Shown: positions 10,573 through 19,947 of the stretch, piece by piece
How the letters are laid out: the number at the start of each line of letters is the position of its first letter
How positions within the stretch are numbered: the first letter of the stretch is position 1
Assembly (NCBI RefSeq): GCF_003977615.1
Contig: NZ_RYZR01000007.1
Span: 124,001-188,000, forward strand
Direction: 5' to 3'
Length of the DNA stretch: 64,000 nucleotides
Origin: Dyella dinghuensis
Lineage (GTDB): Bacteria > Pseudomonadota > Gammaproteobacteria > Xanthomonadales > Rhodanobacteraceae
Made by a program: the position numbers and the translations under genes
Notes under the pieces: model-generated
Seen by the model: only the letters and a program-made list of their open reading frames with translations
Database searches by the model: none
What the model was told of the DNA's origin: nothing

Positions 10573-11751
10573 ATGTTCGAACTGGTCGAAAAACTTGCAC
10601 CGAATGCGGTGATCAAAGTCATTGGCGTGGGTGGCGGTGGCGGTAATGCCGTGGCACACATGCTCAACTCCAACATCGAAGGCGTCGACTTCGTCGTCGC
10701 CAACACCGACGCGCAGGCCATGAAGGGCTGCGGTGGTCGTATGCATTTGCAACTGGGCGCCAATGTCACCAAGGGCCTGGGCGCGGGTGCGAATCCGGAA
10801 GTCGGTCGTCAGGCCGCGCTGGAAGATCGCGAGCGCATCGAGGAAATGCTCGAAGGCGCAGACATGGTGTTCATCACCTGCGGCATGGGTGGTGGCACGG
10901 GCACGGGCGCGGCACCGGTTGTCGCGCAGTTGGCCAAAGAGAAGGGCATTCTGACGGTAGCGGTGGTGACCAAGCCGTTCCCGTTCGAGGGCCGCCGTCG
11001 CATGCAGGTTGCGCTGAAGGGTATCGAAGACCTCTCGCAGCACGTCGACTCGCTGATCACGGTGCCGAACGAGAAGCTGCTGTCGGTGCTCGGCCGCGAA
11101 GTGACGCTGCTCAATGCGTTCAAGGCCGCCAACGATGTGCTGCAGGGTGCGGTGCAAGGTATTGCGGATCTCATTACCAGCCCAGGCCTGATCAACGTCG
11201 ACTTTGCCGACGTGCGTACGGTCATGAGCGAGATGGGCCTGTCGATGATGGGTTCGGGTACCGCTCGCGGCGATGACCGCGCGCAGGCTGCCGCCGAAGC
11301 GGCCATCAACAATCCGCTGCTGGAAGACGTCAACCTCAATGGTGCGTGCGGCATCCTGGTCAACGTGACCGCGGGTCCGAACCTCACCATGCGCGAGTTC
11401 GACGAGATCGGCCGCATCATCCACGACTTCGCCAGCGAAGACGCCACGGTGGTGATCGGTACCTCGCTCGATCCGGAAATGCAGGACGACGTCCGCGTGA
11501 CCGTGGTGGCCACCGGCCTTAACCGCGTCGCCGCTCGCCAGCCGATCCGTCCGGTCGCGACCCAGGTGGAGATGCGTCAGCGTCCCCGTCCGATGGTTCT
11601 GCGTACCGGCACCGGCAACGAAGTGGTCGATTACGCCCAGCCGGAGGTGGTGGCCAGCAACCCGCGGGGTGGCGATGGCTCGGCCAAGAGCGCCGATCCG
11701 AGCTTCGACTACCTGGACATCCCCGCTTTCTTGCGTCGACAGGCGGATTAA
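10573..11751 (+). CDS. ftsZ: Cell-division tubulin homologue FtsZ
   Basis: GTPase that forms the Z-ring. ATG at 10573 (392 aa) follows GGAGGACGGG and gives the canonical start MFELVEKL; the longer frame from 10489 lacks support. The GTP signature GGGTGTG is at residues 107-113. A variable linker precedes the conserved C-terminal tail [15 protein letters not shown], which binds FtsA and ZipA. A terminator lies about 240 bp downstream. Confidence 0.98.
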   Translation: MFELVEKLAPNAVIKVIGVGGGGGNAVAHMLNSNIEGVDFVVANTDAQAMKGCGGRMHLQLGANVTKGLGAGANPEVGRQAALEDRERIEEMLEGADMVFITCGMGGGTGTGAAPVVAQLAKEKGILTVAVVTKPFPFEGRRRMQVALKGIEDLSQHVDSLITVPNEKLLSVLGREVTLLNAFKAANDVLQGAVQGIADLITSPGLINVDFADVRTVMSEMGLSMMGSGTARGDDRAQAAAEAAINNPLLEDVNLNGACGILVNVTAGPNLTMREFDEIGRIIHDFASEDATVVIGTSLDPEMQDDVRVTVVATGLNRVAARQPIRPVATQVEMRQRPRPMVLRTGTGNEVVDYAQPEVVASNPRGGDGSAKSADPSFDYLDIPAFLRRQAD

Positions 11752-12222
11752 TTACGTAAAGATATGTGAATGTTATGAACTAACGACGTATTAACTTGTC
11801 AGTGATGCCGTGCCGGACGAAAGGGGAATGCTCCCGTCCGCCGCTTGGTCGCCGCCTGAAGGGGTCGTGGTCGAGGGCATCGCTGATGTCAGCTGACGTC
11901 GTATTCGTGCGTTGAATGCGAAAGACAGTGCGACCAGGATGGTGCACGGTTGGCCAGAGTGGTGTGTGGACTTGCCGCCCTGCCAGTCCAAAATCCCGTT
12001 GCCGGACCTCCCGTCCCTGGCAACGGGATCTTTTGTCGAATCGCAAGTGCTTGATCTATTGGGTGCTTGCATCAACCGAGTGCGAACGAATCGCATTTGT
12101 GGATGATGAAAGGAAAATGAAGGCTTGGCCGGACTGTACGGTACGGTTTGTTTTCCCACAGGTTAAGACTGTGTTAGCATCCCAGCTCGAATTGGCTGCT
12201 GCCCCTTATAGGTACCCAATAA
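11752..12222. other. ftsZ-lpxC intergenic region
   Basis: 471 bp with no supported gene. Short antisense and sense frames here have no recognisable protein character. It holds the ftsZ terminator hairpin at 11993-12034 and the lpxC leader. AT-richer sequence at 12145-12180 and 12205-12212 could contain the lpxC promoter, but no clean -35/-10 pair with 16-18 bp spacing was found. Confidence 0.6.
11993..12034 (+). terminator. Rho-independent terminator after ftsZ
   Basis: Perfect 11-bp outer stem ATCCCGTTGCC / GGCAACGGGAT (11993-12003 with 12019-12029). Inside it is a smaller GGAC/GTCC stem, and CTTTT follows. It sits about 240 bp downstream of the ftsZ stop and separates the dcw operon from lpxC. 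Confidence 0.8.
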
Positions 12223-13137
12223 ATGATCAAGCAGCGTACGCTTAAAAACATCATCCGTGCGACTGGCGTCGGCCTGCATACCGGCGACAAGGTGTATATG
12301 ACGTTGCGTCCCGCAGCGCCAAACACTGGCATTGTGTTCCGTCGCACCGACCTTAATCCGCCGGTCGATATTCATGCACGTCCGGATCACGTCGGTGACA
12401 CGCGTTTGTCCACCACGCTGGTCAATGGTGACGTTCGTGTTTCCACCGTCGAACATCTGCTGTCGGCGATGGCCGGTCTGGGCATCGACAATGCTTACGT
12501 CGATCTTTCCGCACCGGAAGTTCCGATCATGGACGGCAGTGCCGGTCCGTTCGTCTTCCTTCTGCAATCGGCAGGCATTGAAGAGCAGGCTGTGGCCAAG
12601 CGCTTCATTCGCATCAAGAAGCCGATCAAAGTGCAGGAAGGCGATAAATGGGCCAGTTTTGAGCCTTTTGAAGGCTTCAAGGTCGGTTTCTCGATCGAGT
12701 TCAATCACCCGATCATCTCCAAGCGCACCTCGCGCGCCGAGATTGACTTCTCCACGACGTCCTTCGTCAAGGAAGTCAGCCGCGCACGCACCTTCGGTTT
12801 CATGCGCGACATCGAAATGCTGCGCGAACATAACCTCGCGCTTGGCGGTTCGATGGACAACGCCGTGGTGCTCGACGACTACCGCGTGCTGAACGAAGAC
12901 GGTCTTCGTTACGAAGACGAATTCGTCAAACATAAGATTCTCGATGCGATCGGCGATCTGTATCTGCTCGGTCACAGTTTGATCGGTGCGTACTACGCGC
13001 ATAAGTCCGGTCACGAGTTGAACAACAAACTTCTTCGCGCACTGATGGCCGACGCTTCCGCATGGGAAGAAGTGAGCTATCAGGACGATCCGGCCACTGC
13101 GCCGATCTCCTACGCGCATCCCGCCCAGGCGATCTAA
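12223..13137 (+). CDS. lpxC: UDP-3-O-acyl-N-acetylglucosamine deacetylase LpxC
   Basis: Zn-dependent committed step of lipid A synthesis, cytoplasmic. 304 aa, normal length. Zn ligands are H78 in [10 protein letters not shown] and the HKILD pair H237/D241, matching the family pattern. The E78-type general base neighbourhood (STVEHLL) is present. The start MIKQRTLKN is canonical, although no strong Shine-Dalgarno is visible. Followed by its own terminator; dciA converges from the other side. Confidence 0.98.
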   Translation: MIKQRTLKNIIRATGVGLHTGDKVYMTLRPAAPNTGIVFRRTDLNPPVDIHARPDHVGDTRLSTTLVNGDVRVSTVEHLLSAMAGLGIDNAYVDLSAPEVPIMDGSAGPFVFLLQSAGIEEQAVAKRFIRIKKPIKVQEGDKWASFEPFEGFKVGFSIEFNHPIISKRTSRAEIDFSTTSFVKEVSRARTFGFMRDIEMLREHNLALGGSMDNAVVLDDYRVLNEDGLRYEDEFVKHKILDAIGDLYLLGHSLIGAYYAHKSGHELNNKLLRALMADASAWEEVSYQDDPATAPISYAHPAQAI

Positions 13138-13159
13138 AAGCTGCGCAAAATCTGACCAG

Positions 13160-13192
13160 GCCGGCCCCTCAAAGGGTCGGCTTGTTCGTTTT
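13160..13192 (+). terminator. Rho-independent terminator after lpxC
   Basis: 8-bp stem GCCGGCCC / GGGTCGGC (one G-U pair) at 13160-13167 and 13174-13181, 6-nt loop, followed by TTGTTCGTTTT. It begins 23 bp after the lpxC stop. Confidence 0.8.
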
Positions 13193-13207
13193 GTGACGTA
13201 GATCACA
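13192..13207. promoter_or_regulatory. Perfect CRP/Clp-type binding palindrome
   Basis: TGTGACGTAGATCACA is an exact TGTGA-N6-TCACA site, the consensus of CRP and of Clp, its xanthomonad orthologue. It overlaps the last T of the lpxC terminator and lies between the convergent lpxC and dciA genes, so it precedes no annotated gene. A TATAAA at 13274-13279 downstream on the + strand could be the -10 of an activated transcript. Confidence 0.6.
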
Positions 13208-13337
13208 CTTTTGTCGGCTTTCCATTCACGCTATCGAGACGCGTCCTAGAGACCCGCCTAGGGTACGGCGTGGTATAAAACCGACTCCCGCGCCGGGGTC
13301 AGGCCGCTTCATGCCTGTCACCGGGTGACGCTTCAGC

Positions 13338-13820
13338 TCAGGGTGTCTGGCGGGGCTTGGAATTCGTAACTTCGGCGATGGACGCCAACTCCAGGAACAG
13401 CGCCTTTAATTCGGTGTCTGCGACTGAATTTGCGGCAGCCTTCAGATGAAGTGCTGCGGCAAGGGAAAGCGGTTTTGATTGCTCCGGCTGGGGATCAGGC
13501 GGAGGAAGGGGGGCCACTTTCACAATGACTGAGCCTGCATGAGCGCCTATGGCGCGCGCGGCGGCGAGGATTTGCGCCTGTTGCAAGCGCAGCCTGGACG
13601 CCCATGCGGGAGAGGATGCAAGAAAAACGAGGCTGTCACCGCGCCAATTGGCGAACCTGACCTGTTCACGCAGGGGTGATGACAACGTTTGACGGAGTGC
13701 GCGGTCCAAGGCTTCGAGCTTGACGGCTTTTTTGGCTAGTGCAGCAACAGGACTGATCTGAGCAATGGATTGCGGTCCATGCCCGATGTGGTTTTTAGCG
13801 GCGGATTCGTCGCGCTGCAT
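13338..13820 (-). CDS. dciA: DciA-type DUF721 protein, predicted helicase loader
   Basis: DUF721 proteins (DciA) load the replicative helicase DnaB in bacteria that lack DnaC. The core AVKLEALDRALRQTL...LREQVRFANWRGDSLVFLASSPAWASRLRLQ matches the family KH-like domain, including the W-A-x-x-L/R pattern. The ATG at 13820 gives 160 aa; a TTG at 13856 would add 12 residues but overlaps the M23 gene start. Divergent from the M23 gene and convergent with lpxC, the same context as in Xanthomonas relatives. The C-terminal 70 residues are Pro/Ala-rich and variable. Confidence 0.8.
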   Translation of the reverse strand: MQRDESAAKNHIGHGPQSIAQISPVAALAKKAVKLEALDRALRQTLSSPLREQVRFANWRGDSLVFLASSPAWASRLRLQQAQILAAARAIGAHAGSVIVKVAPLPPPDPQPEQSKPLSLAAALHLKAAANSVADTELKALFLELASIAEVTNSKPRQTP

Positions 13821-13850
13821 CAGTAAAAAAACTTCAAATTTGGTAACGAC

Positions 13851-14783
13851 ATGCAAATCATACTCGTCTCACGCGCAGGGAAGGTGCCCAAAACACTGGA
13901 CCTTACAAACCAGCGATTGCGCTGGCGTGTCTTGGGTATTGGAGCAACCGCCGTGCTGGCATTGGCCACTATCGGCGCCGGACTTGCGCTAGCGGTCGCC
14001 AGCCCTCGCGGTCGTGCGGTCGCCGAAATCGATGCGCTCCACCAGCGCGTGCAGGATCAGGACAAACAACTGGGCGACCTCAAAGTGGACGCTCACCGGC
14101 AGCTCGACGCGCTGGCGATCAAGCTCGGTCAGCTGCAAGCCCAGGCCACACGCCTCAATGCATTGGGTGAGCGTCTGGCGCAGGTGGGCAAGCTCGACAA
14201 CGGTGAATTCAATTTCGATCAGCCGCCGCCGGTGGGCGGTGTCGAAGTTAGCTCCGGTAGCAGCGCCTATGCGCTCCCGCAGACGCTGGATGCCAGCATC
14301 GATCAGCTCGCGACGCAGTTCGACACGCAAGAAGCACAGCTCAGTGCGATGCAGAGCCTCTTGATGAATGCGCGCATCGATTCCGATCTGAAGCCGACCG
14401 GCATGCCGGCAGACGGATACATCTCTTCTTACTTTGGTGTGCGCGCCGATCCGTTCGATGGCAGCGCCGCCCGGCACACCGGTCTGGATATCGCAGTTCC
14501 TTACGGCACGCCGGTGCATACCGTTGCCGAAGGCATGGTGACCTATGCCGGCGTGCGCAGCGGATACGGCAATGTGGTGGAGATCGACCACGGCAACGGC
14601 TACATGACCCGCTATGCGCACAACAGCAGATTGCTGGTGCGTCCCGGTCAGCATGTGCGCGTTGGCGATGAAATCGCCGAAGCGGGTTCCACCGGCCGGT
14701 CCACCGGTTCGCACGTTCATTTCGAAGTCTGGTACGACGGCCGCGTCGTGAATCCGCTGGCCTTCGTCAAGAACCACCGCTGA
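13851..14783 (+). CDS. Membrane-anchored M23 family metallopeptidase
   Basis: Predicted LytM-type peptidoglycan endopeptidase or division regulator in the periplasm. 310 aa: one N-terminal transmembrane segment (about residues 28-50), a coiled-coil stretch (about 58-110, heptad-like QVQDQDKQLGDLK), a linker, then the M23 domain (about 190-305). Both zinc motifs are intact: HTGLD (H-x3-D) and SHVHFE (HxH), so it is likely an active enzyme rather than an EnvC/NlpD-type activator. Conserved position between dciA and secA. Confidence 0.92.
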   Translation: MQIILVSRAGKVPKTLDLTNQRLRWRVLGIGATAVLALATIGAGLALAVASPRGRAVAEIDALHQRVQDQDKQLGDLKVDAHRQLDALAIKLGQLQAQATRLNALGERLAQVGKLDNGEFNFDQPPPVGGVEVSSGSSAYALPQTLDASIDQLATQFDTQEAQLSAMQSLLMNARIDSDLKPTGMPADGYISSYFGVRADPFDGSAARHTGLDIAVPYGTPVHTVAEGMVTYAGVRSGYGNVVEIDHGNGYMTRYAHNSRLLVRPGQHVRVGDEIAEAGSTGRSTGSHVHFEVWYDGRVVNPLAFVKNHR

Positions 14784-14877
14784 GCGGCATCTGCCGGCAC
14801 CCTTGAAAGGGTGCTGCCCTACCGCCACCCCTAGTCACAGCGTCCGGTGAGCCGGGTGTACCACCGGCCCGAGGCGT

Positions 14878-14906
14878 TTGGGATACCCGGCGGACCCTAG
14901 TATCAT
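14878..14906 (+). promoter_or_regulatory. Predicted sigma-70 promoter of secA
   Basis: TTGGGA (14878-14883) and TATCAT (14901-14906) are separated by 17 bp: 4/6 and 5/6 matches to consensus. The predicted start is near 14913, a few bases before the secA leader hairpin. Confidence 0.55.
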
Positions 14907-14917
14907 CGTGGCTTTGC

Positions 14918-14940
14918 CCATCCGGAATCGTTCCGGATGG
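14918..14940 (+). promoter_or_regulatory. Perfect stem-loop in secA 5' leader
   Basis: CCATCCGGAA and TTCCGGATGG form a perfect 10-bp stem with a 3-nt loop. It ends 29 nt before the secA ATG and has no T-tract, so it is not a terminator. If the promoter at 14878-14906 is right, it lies at the extreme 5' end of the mRNA. Confidence 0.6.
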
Positions 14941-14969
14941 CTCCCCATGTTTTCAGATCCGGAAGATCG

Positions 14970-17693
14970 ATGCTTAACCGTGCACTGACGAGCCTTTTTG
15001 GCAGCCGTAACGAACGAGTATTGCGCCAGCTGTCCAAGAGCGTGGGGCGTATCAACGCGTTCGAGCCTGAGTTCGAAAAACTCAGCGACGAAGGCTTGCG
15101 CGCCAAGACGACCGAGTTCAAGCAGCGCATCGCCGACGGAGAGTCGCTCGACAAGCTGTTGCCCGAAGCCTTCGCTGTCGTGCGCGAAGGCGCCAAGCGT
15201 GTGCTCGGCATGCGTCATTACGACGTGCAGCTCGTCGGCGGCATGGTGCTGCACATGGGCAAGATCGCCGAAATGCGCACGGGTGAAGGCAAGACGCTCG
15301 TCGCCACCGCGCCGGTGTATCTCAATGCGCTGGAAGGCAAGGGCACCCATGTCGTGACGGTCAACGACTATCTGGCCAAGCGCGACGCGGCGCAGATGGG
15401 CAAGCTCTACAACTTCCTCGGTCTGACCGTGGGTGTCGTGTGGCCGGGCATGGAGCACGCCGACAAGTTCGCAGCGTACGCCGCGGACATCACCTACGGT
15501 ACGAACAACGAATTCGGTTTCGATTACCTGCGCGACAACATGGCGTTGTCCAAAGAGCAGCGCGTACAGCGCGCACTGAATTACGCCATCGTCGACGAAG
15601 TGGACTCGATCCTGATCGACGAAGCGCGTACGCCGTTGATCATTTCCGGTCCGGCGGAAGAGTCACAGGATCTGTACATCGCCGTGAACAAGATCGTGCC
15701 GCGCATGACGCGTCAGGCGGTCGAAGACGGCTCCGGTGACTACTGGGTCGACGAAAAGCAGAAGCAGGTGCATCTGTCGGAAGAGGGCATGCAGCATGCG
15801 GAAGAATTGCTGCTGCAGGTCAAAGTCATCGACGAAGACAGCAGTCTTTACGACGCGCGCAATCTGGCGATCGTGCATCACCTCAATGCCGCGCTGCGCG
15901 CCAATGCGATCTATCAGCGCGATGTCGATTACATCGTGCGCGATGGCGAAGTAATCATCGTCGACGAATTTACCGGTCGTACGCTGGCAGGCCGCCGCTG
16001 GTCCGACGGTCTGCATCAGGCCGTGGAAGCGAAAGAAGGCGTGCCCATTCAACGCGAGAACCAGACCCTGGCGACGGTGACGTTCCAGAACCTGTTCCGC
16101 ATGTACAAGAAGCTGGCCGGCATGACCGGTACGGCCGACACTGAAGCCTACGAATTCCAGCAGATCTACGGCCTTGAGGTGGTGGTGATCCCCACGCACA
16201 AGCCGATGATCCGTCTGGACAACGCCGACATGGTCTTCCTCAGCCAGGAAGTGAAGTACAAGGCTGTGATCGAAGACATTCGCGATTGCCACAAGCGTGG
16301 CCAGCCGGTGCTGGTCGGTACGGCGTCGATCGACGTGTCTGAGCTATTGGCGAATCTGCTGAGCAAAGAAAAGATTCCGCACGAAGTGCTCAATGCCAAG
16401 CAGCATGAGCGCGAAGCGCACATCGTCGCCCAGGCGGGTATGCCGGGTGCGGTTACGATTGCGACGAACATGGCTGGTCGCGGTACCGACATCGTGCTGG
16501 GCGGTAGCCTGGAAGCCGCGCTGGCCGCGCTTCCGGAAGACGCCAGCGAGACCGATCGCGCCCGCGTGAAGTCCGAATGGAAAAAGCGCCATGAGCAGGT
16601 CATCGCCGCTGGCGGTCTGCACATTGTTGGCACCGAGCGTCACGAATCCCGTCGTATCGACAACCAGCTGCGCGGTCGTTCCGGCCGTCAGGGCGACCCG
16701 GGTTCCTCGCGCTTCTATCTGTCGCTGCAGGACAACCTGCTGCGCATCTTCGGCGGCGAAGGTCTCGTGCGCTGGATGAAGCGCTTCGGCATGAAGGAAG
16801 ACGAGGCGCTGGAAGATCGCATGATCAGCCGCCAGATCGAAAAGGCGCAGCGCAAGGTCGAACAGCACAACTTCGATATCCGTAAAAATCTGTTGGAATA
16901 CGACGACGTCGCCAACGATCAGCGCAAGGTGATCTATCGCCAGCGCGACGAGCTGCTGGAGGGCGATGACGTCTCCGCCACCGTGACTGATATTCGCGAC
17001 GATGTCGTTGACGGTGTGGTTCGCCGTTACGTTCCCGCCGACAGCATCGACGAGCAGTGGGATATCACCGGTCTTGAGCGCGAGCTCGAGAGCGAGTTCG
17101 GCATGTCCGCGTCGATCAAGCCGTGGCTGGAGCAGCAGCACGAAGCCGATGCTAATACCGTGATGGATCACGTACGCTCGTTGTTCAACGATTTGTTCCA
17201 GGCCAAGGAAAAGCAGGTCGGTCCGGAAACCATGCGTCAGCTCGAGAAGCACATCATGCTGAGCGTGGTGGACAACGCATGGAAGGAACACCTTGCGAGC
17301 ATGGATTACATGCGTCAGGGCATCTATCTGCGCGGTTATGCGCAGCAGGATCCCAAGCAGGCGTTCAAGCGCGAATCGTTCACGCTGTTCCAGCAGATGC
17401 TGGGCCGTATCAAGTCGGAAGTCACCCAGATGCTGGCGCGCATCCGCATTCGCAGCGAAGAAGAAGTGGCAGCGATGGAAGCCGAACAGCAGCGCATGGC
17501 GGAGCGTCTGCAGCGCCAGATGCAGGCCAGCGGCGGCGGTGCGCCAGCGGGTGGCGTGCTCGGTCTGGAAGCGGTCGAGCAGGTTGCGATTACCCAGGAA
17601 CCGGCGTCGACGGGTCCCAAGGTGGGCCGCAACGATCCGTGCCCGTGCGGTTCCGGCAAGAAATACAAGCATTGCCACGGGCAGCTGGCCTGA
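14970..17693 (+). CDS. secA: Preprotein translocase ATPase SecA
   Basis: Motor ATPase of the Sec pathway at SecYEG. The ATG at 14970 (907 aa) is chosen because it follows GGAAG at 14961-14965 and gives the canonical start [18 protein letters not shown]; the in-frame upstream start at 14937 lies inside the leader hairpin. Walker A MRTGEGKT, the DEAD-type DEVDSIL, the NMAGRGTDI helicase motif and the C-terminal zinc/SecB-binding motif [14 protein letters not shown] are all present. No SecM-like arrest gene lies upstream. Confidence 0.98.
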   Translation: MLNRALTSLFGSRNERVLRQLSKSVGRINAFEPEFEKLSDEGLRAKTTEFKQRIADGESLDKLLPEAFAVVREGAKRVLGMRHYDVQLVGGMVLHMGKIAEMRTGEGKTLVATAPVYLNALEGKGTHVVTVNDYLAKRDAAQMGKLYNFLGLTVGVVWPGMEHADKFAAYAADITYGTNNEFGFDYLRDNMALSKEQRVQRALNYAIVDEVDSILIDEARTPLIISGPAEESQDLYIAVNKIVPRMTRQAVEDGSGDYWVDEKQKQVHLSEEGMQHAEELLLQVKVIDEDSSLYDARNLAIVHHLNAALRANAIYQRDVDYIVRDGEVIIVDEFTGRTLAGRRWSDGLHQAVEAKEGVPIQRENQTLATVTFQNLFRMYKKLAGMTGTADTEAYEFQQIYGLEVVVIPTHKPMIRLDNADMVFLSQEVKYKAVIEDIRDCHKRGQPVLVGTASIDVSELLANLLSKEKIPHEVLNAKQHEREAHIVAQAGMPGAVTIATNMAGRGTDIVLGGSLEAALAALPEDASETDRARVKSEWKKRHEQVIAAGGLHIVGTERHESRRIDNQLRGRSGRQGDPGSSRFYLSLQDNLLRIFGGEGLVRWMKRFGMKEDEALEDRMISRQIEKAQRKVEQHNFDIRKNLLEYDDVANDQRKVIYRQRDELLEGDDVSATVTDIRDDVVDGVVRRYVPADSIDEQWDITGLERELESEFGMSASIKPWLEQQHEADANTVMDHVRSLFNDLFQAKEKQVGPETMRQLEKHIMLSVVDNAWKEHLASMDYMRQGIYLRGYAQQDPKQAFKRESFTLFQQMLGRIKSEVTQMLARIRIRSEEEVAAMEAEQQRMAERLQRQMQASGGGAPAGGVLGLEAVEQVAITQEPASTGPKVGRNDPCPCGSGKKYKHCHGQLA

Positions 17694-17727
17694 TCCGGCA
17701 CGCGCTCTTTTAAGGCATGACAACGTC

Positions 17728-17762
17728 ACGCCCTCTGCTTTCCGCAGAGGGCGTTTGTTTTT
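17728..17762 (+). terminator. Rho-independent terminator after secA
   Basis: Perfect 11-bp stem ACGCCCTCTGC / GCAGAGGGCGT (17728-17738, 17744-17754), 5-nt loop, then TTGTTTTTT. It may also serve the convergent apaH. Confidence 0.93.
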
Positions 17763-17803
17763 TAGTGACGCAGGATTTTATGTAAGCAGCGGTTGCGGAT
17801 GGA

Positions 17804-18655
17804 TCAATCGCCGCCGCCGGGCGGCCGCTTGCGATGCGGCTCCGCATTCACGGCAATGTACTGCGGTTCTTCCTGATCCAGGCGCAGCGCCGTGAGCTTG
17901 CCGCCCCATACGCAACCTGTGTCGATGCCGTAGACGTCCAGGCCGGCAAAACGCCCGAGCGCGGACCAGTGGCCGCAGACAATGCGTGTCTCGCGACGAC
18001 GCAAACCAGGCACTTCGAACCACGGGTACATGCCGGGTTTTTGCGTGCCCGGCGCACCCTTGCTTTCGAAGTCGATGCGGCCGTTGACGTCGCAGAAGCG
18101 CATCCGCGTCATGGTATTGATCGATGCGCGCATGCGATCGATACCCTGCAAGCGACTCGACCACGCAGCAGGGCGATTGCCGAACAGATTTTTCAGCAGG
18201 CGCGCATGCCGCGGGCTTGAAAGCTCACGCTCCACTTCGGCGGCAGAGCGCTGCGCTTGCTTGAGCGTCCAACTGGGAGCGAGCCCCGCGTGCACCATGG
18301 TCCAACCCAGTGTTTCATCGTGATGCAACAGCTTCTGGCTGCGCAGCCATTCGAACAGTGTTGGCGCATCTTCTGCGAAGAGCACCTCGCGAAGTTCTGG
18401 ATTCACGCGTGACTGAGCGTCCTGCTTGCGCAGGGCAATGGCGAGCAAACTCAGATCATGATTGCCGAGCGTCAGGGTGGTGCTGTCGCGCAGCGAATGC
18501 ACCAGGCGCAATGTCGCGAGCGATTCGCCGCCACGATTGACCAGGTCGCCGCAAAACCAGAGCCGATCCTGCGCAGGGTCGAAGCGCAACTTCTCCAGCA
18601 ATCGCTGCAGCTCCGGATAACAACCTTGGACGTCGCCGATCGCGTAAGTGGCCAT
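17804..18655 (-). CDS. apaH: Symmetrical diadenosine tetraphosphatase ApaH
   Basis: Calcineurin-like phosphoesterase that hydrolyses Ap4A to ADP and can decap Np4-capped RNA. 283 aa. N-terminal metal motifs GDVQGCYPEL, GDLVNRG and GNHD are intact, and VHAGLAPSW and CGHWSALGR complete the fold. Last gene of the lptD-surA-pdxA-rsmA-apaG-apaH operon, 48 bp after apaG. Confidence 0.96.
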   Translation of the reverse strand: MATYAIGDVQGCYPELQRLLEKLRFDPAQDRLWFCGDLVNRGGESLATLRLVHSLRDSTTLTLGNHDLSLLAIALRKQDAQSRVNPELREVLFAEDAPTLFEWLRSQKLLHHDETLGWTMVHAGLAPSWTLKQAQRSAAEVERELSSPRHARLLKNLFGNRPAAWSSRLQGIDRMRASINTMTRMRFCDVNGRIDFESKGAPGTQKPGMYPWFEVPGLRRRETRIVCGHWSALGRFAGLDVYGIDTGCVWGGKLTALRLDQEEPQYIAVNAEPHRKRPPGGGD

Positions 18656-18703
18656 CAGCGCATTGCCATGTGCGCGTGCTGCGCATGCATCATCAGCAGG
18701 GCC

Positions 18704-19087
18704 TCAATGCAGTGTGCGCGGAATGGAAAGTGTGAACGCAGGTATTGGTGCCTCGAATCGGGTGCCGTCGTCCGCAACCATCTGGTAGCTGCCATGCATG
18801 GTCCCTACCGCGGTTTCCAATACCGCGCCGGAGGTGTATTCGAAATCGTCGCCTGGACGCATCCACGGTTGTTCGCCAACCACACCCTCGCCATTGACCT
18901 CCTCGATCTTGCCATTGGCATCCGTGATCACCCAGTGACGGGTGAGCAGACGAGCGGGAATCATCCCGTCGTTGTGCAGCGTGATGGTGTAGGCGAACAC
19001 GTAGCGGTTCTCCCCGGGAACGGACTGGTCGGGGATGAAGCGGGTTTGCACCTGCACATTAATGGTGTAGGGGGATTTCTCGTTCAT
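18704..19087 (-). CDS. apaG: ApaG (Co2+/Mg2+ efflux-associated) protein
   Basis: Small beta-sandwich protein of the ApaG/DUF525 family; its precise role is unsettled. The ATG at 19087 gives 127 aa, the usual length, starting [13 protein letters not shown]. The longer frame reaching 19156 overlaps rsmA and is rejected. Conserved stretches: [44 protein letters not shown] and MHGSYQM. Located between rsmA and apaH as in E. coli. Confidence 0.95.
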   Translation of the reverse strand: MNEKSPYTINVQVQTRFIPDQSVPGENRYVFAYTITLHNDGMIPARLLTRHWVITDANGKIEEVNGEGVVGEQPWMRPGDDFEYTSGAVLETAVGTMHGSYQMVADDGTRFEAPIPAFTLSIPRTLH

Positions 19088-19152
19088 GCGCCGATTGTAA
19101 GGGTTAAGGCCGCCCAAAGGCACCGCGCGCCGGTCTCGCGACGAGCGGCGTG

Positions 19153-19947
19153 TCATAAATGCTGGTCGACGTTCACTTTGGCCAGACGCACGAAATCTTC
19201 CGGCGCAAGTGTTTCAGCGCGGGCCTTAGGATCGACATCGGCGCGTCGAATGGCGTCGGCGTCCATCAACTGACGCAGCGCGTTGCCGAGCGTCTTGCGA
19301 CGTTGTGCGAACGCTGCTTTGACCACGGCATGCACGCGCTCCGGGCTGGCATCGTGACGCTCGTGCGCCGCAAGCGGCACCAGGCGCACGACGGACGAAT
19401 CCACTTTCGGCGGCGGACGGAATGCGCCAGGAGGAACGTCAAAGAGCGGAACGACGCGGCAGGCGAGCTGCAGCATCACGGACAAACGTCCGTACACTTT
19501 GCTGCCCGGTTCTGCCGCCATGCGATCGACGACTTCTTTCTGCAACATGAAATGCATGTCGGTAATCGCCGCTGCGTGATCGACGCAGTGGAACAGGATC
19601 GGGCTGGAGATGTAATACGGCAGGTTTCCCGCGATGCGAAGCTGCGACACCCCGTGGCGATGCGCCATCGCGGTGAAGTCCACTTTCAGCACATCGGCAT
19701 GCACGATCGACAATTCGCCAATAGCGGCAGCGTTCGCCTGCAGGCTGGGAATCAGATCGGTGTCCAATTCGATGGCCGTGAGCTTTCCGGCCGCCGCGAG
19801 CAACGGAAACGTCAACGCGCCTTCGCCAGGGCCGATTTCGACAATGAAGTCATCGGGGCGTGGCGAAATGGCACTGACGATGCGTTCGATGTAACGACGC
19901 TCGTGCAGGAAGTGCTGGCCGAAACTCTTTTTGGGACGGGCGCTCAT
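19153..19947 (-). CDS. rsmA: 16S rRNA dimethyladenosine transferase RsmA (KsgA)
   Basis: SAM-dependent enzyme that dimethylates A1518/A1519 of 16S rRNA late in 30S assembly. 264 aa. Motifs KKSFGQHFL at the N terminus, the SAM-binding [10 protein letters not shown], and the catalytic [10 protein letters not shown] (NLPY motif) are present. The start overlaps the pdxA stop by ATGA. Confidence 0.97.
   Translation of the reverse strand: MSARPKKSFGQHFLHERRYIERIVSAISPRPDDFIVEIGPGEGALTFPLLAAAGKLTAIELDTDLIPSLQANAAAIGELSIVHADVLKVDFTAMAHRHGVSQLRIAGNLPYYISSPILFHCVDHAAAITDMHFMLQKEVVDRMAAEPGSKVYGRLSVMLQLACRVVPLFDVPPGAFRPPPKVDSSVVRLVPLAAHERHDASPERVHAVVKAAFAQRRKTLGNALRQLMDADAIRRADVDPKARAETLAPEDFVRLAKVNVDQHL

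Noticed and set aside
11780-12159. Small frames in the ftsZ-lpxC gap
   Set aside because: They cross the terminator hairpin and show no protein-like character or ribosome-binding site.
12148-12180. Possible lpxC promoter TTGTTT ... TTAGCA
   Set aside because: Spacing of about 20 bp is too long and the -10 match is weak.
13317-13329. GTCACCGGGTGAC palindrome near the dciA stop
   Set aside because: A 5-bp stem with a 3-nt loop is too small to call on its own.
14937-14969. Upstream in-frame start of secA
   Set aside because: It lies within the leader hairpin; the ATG at 14970 has a ribosome-binding site and the canonical N terminus.
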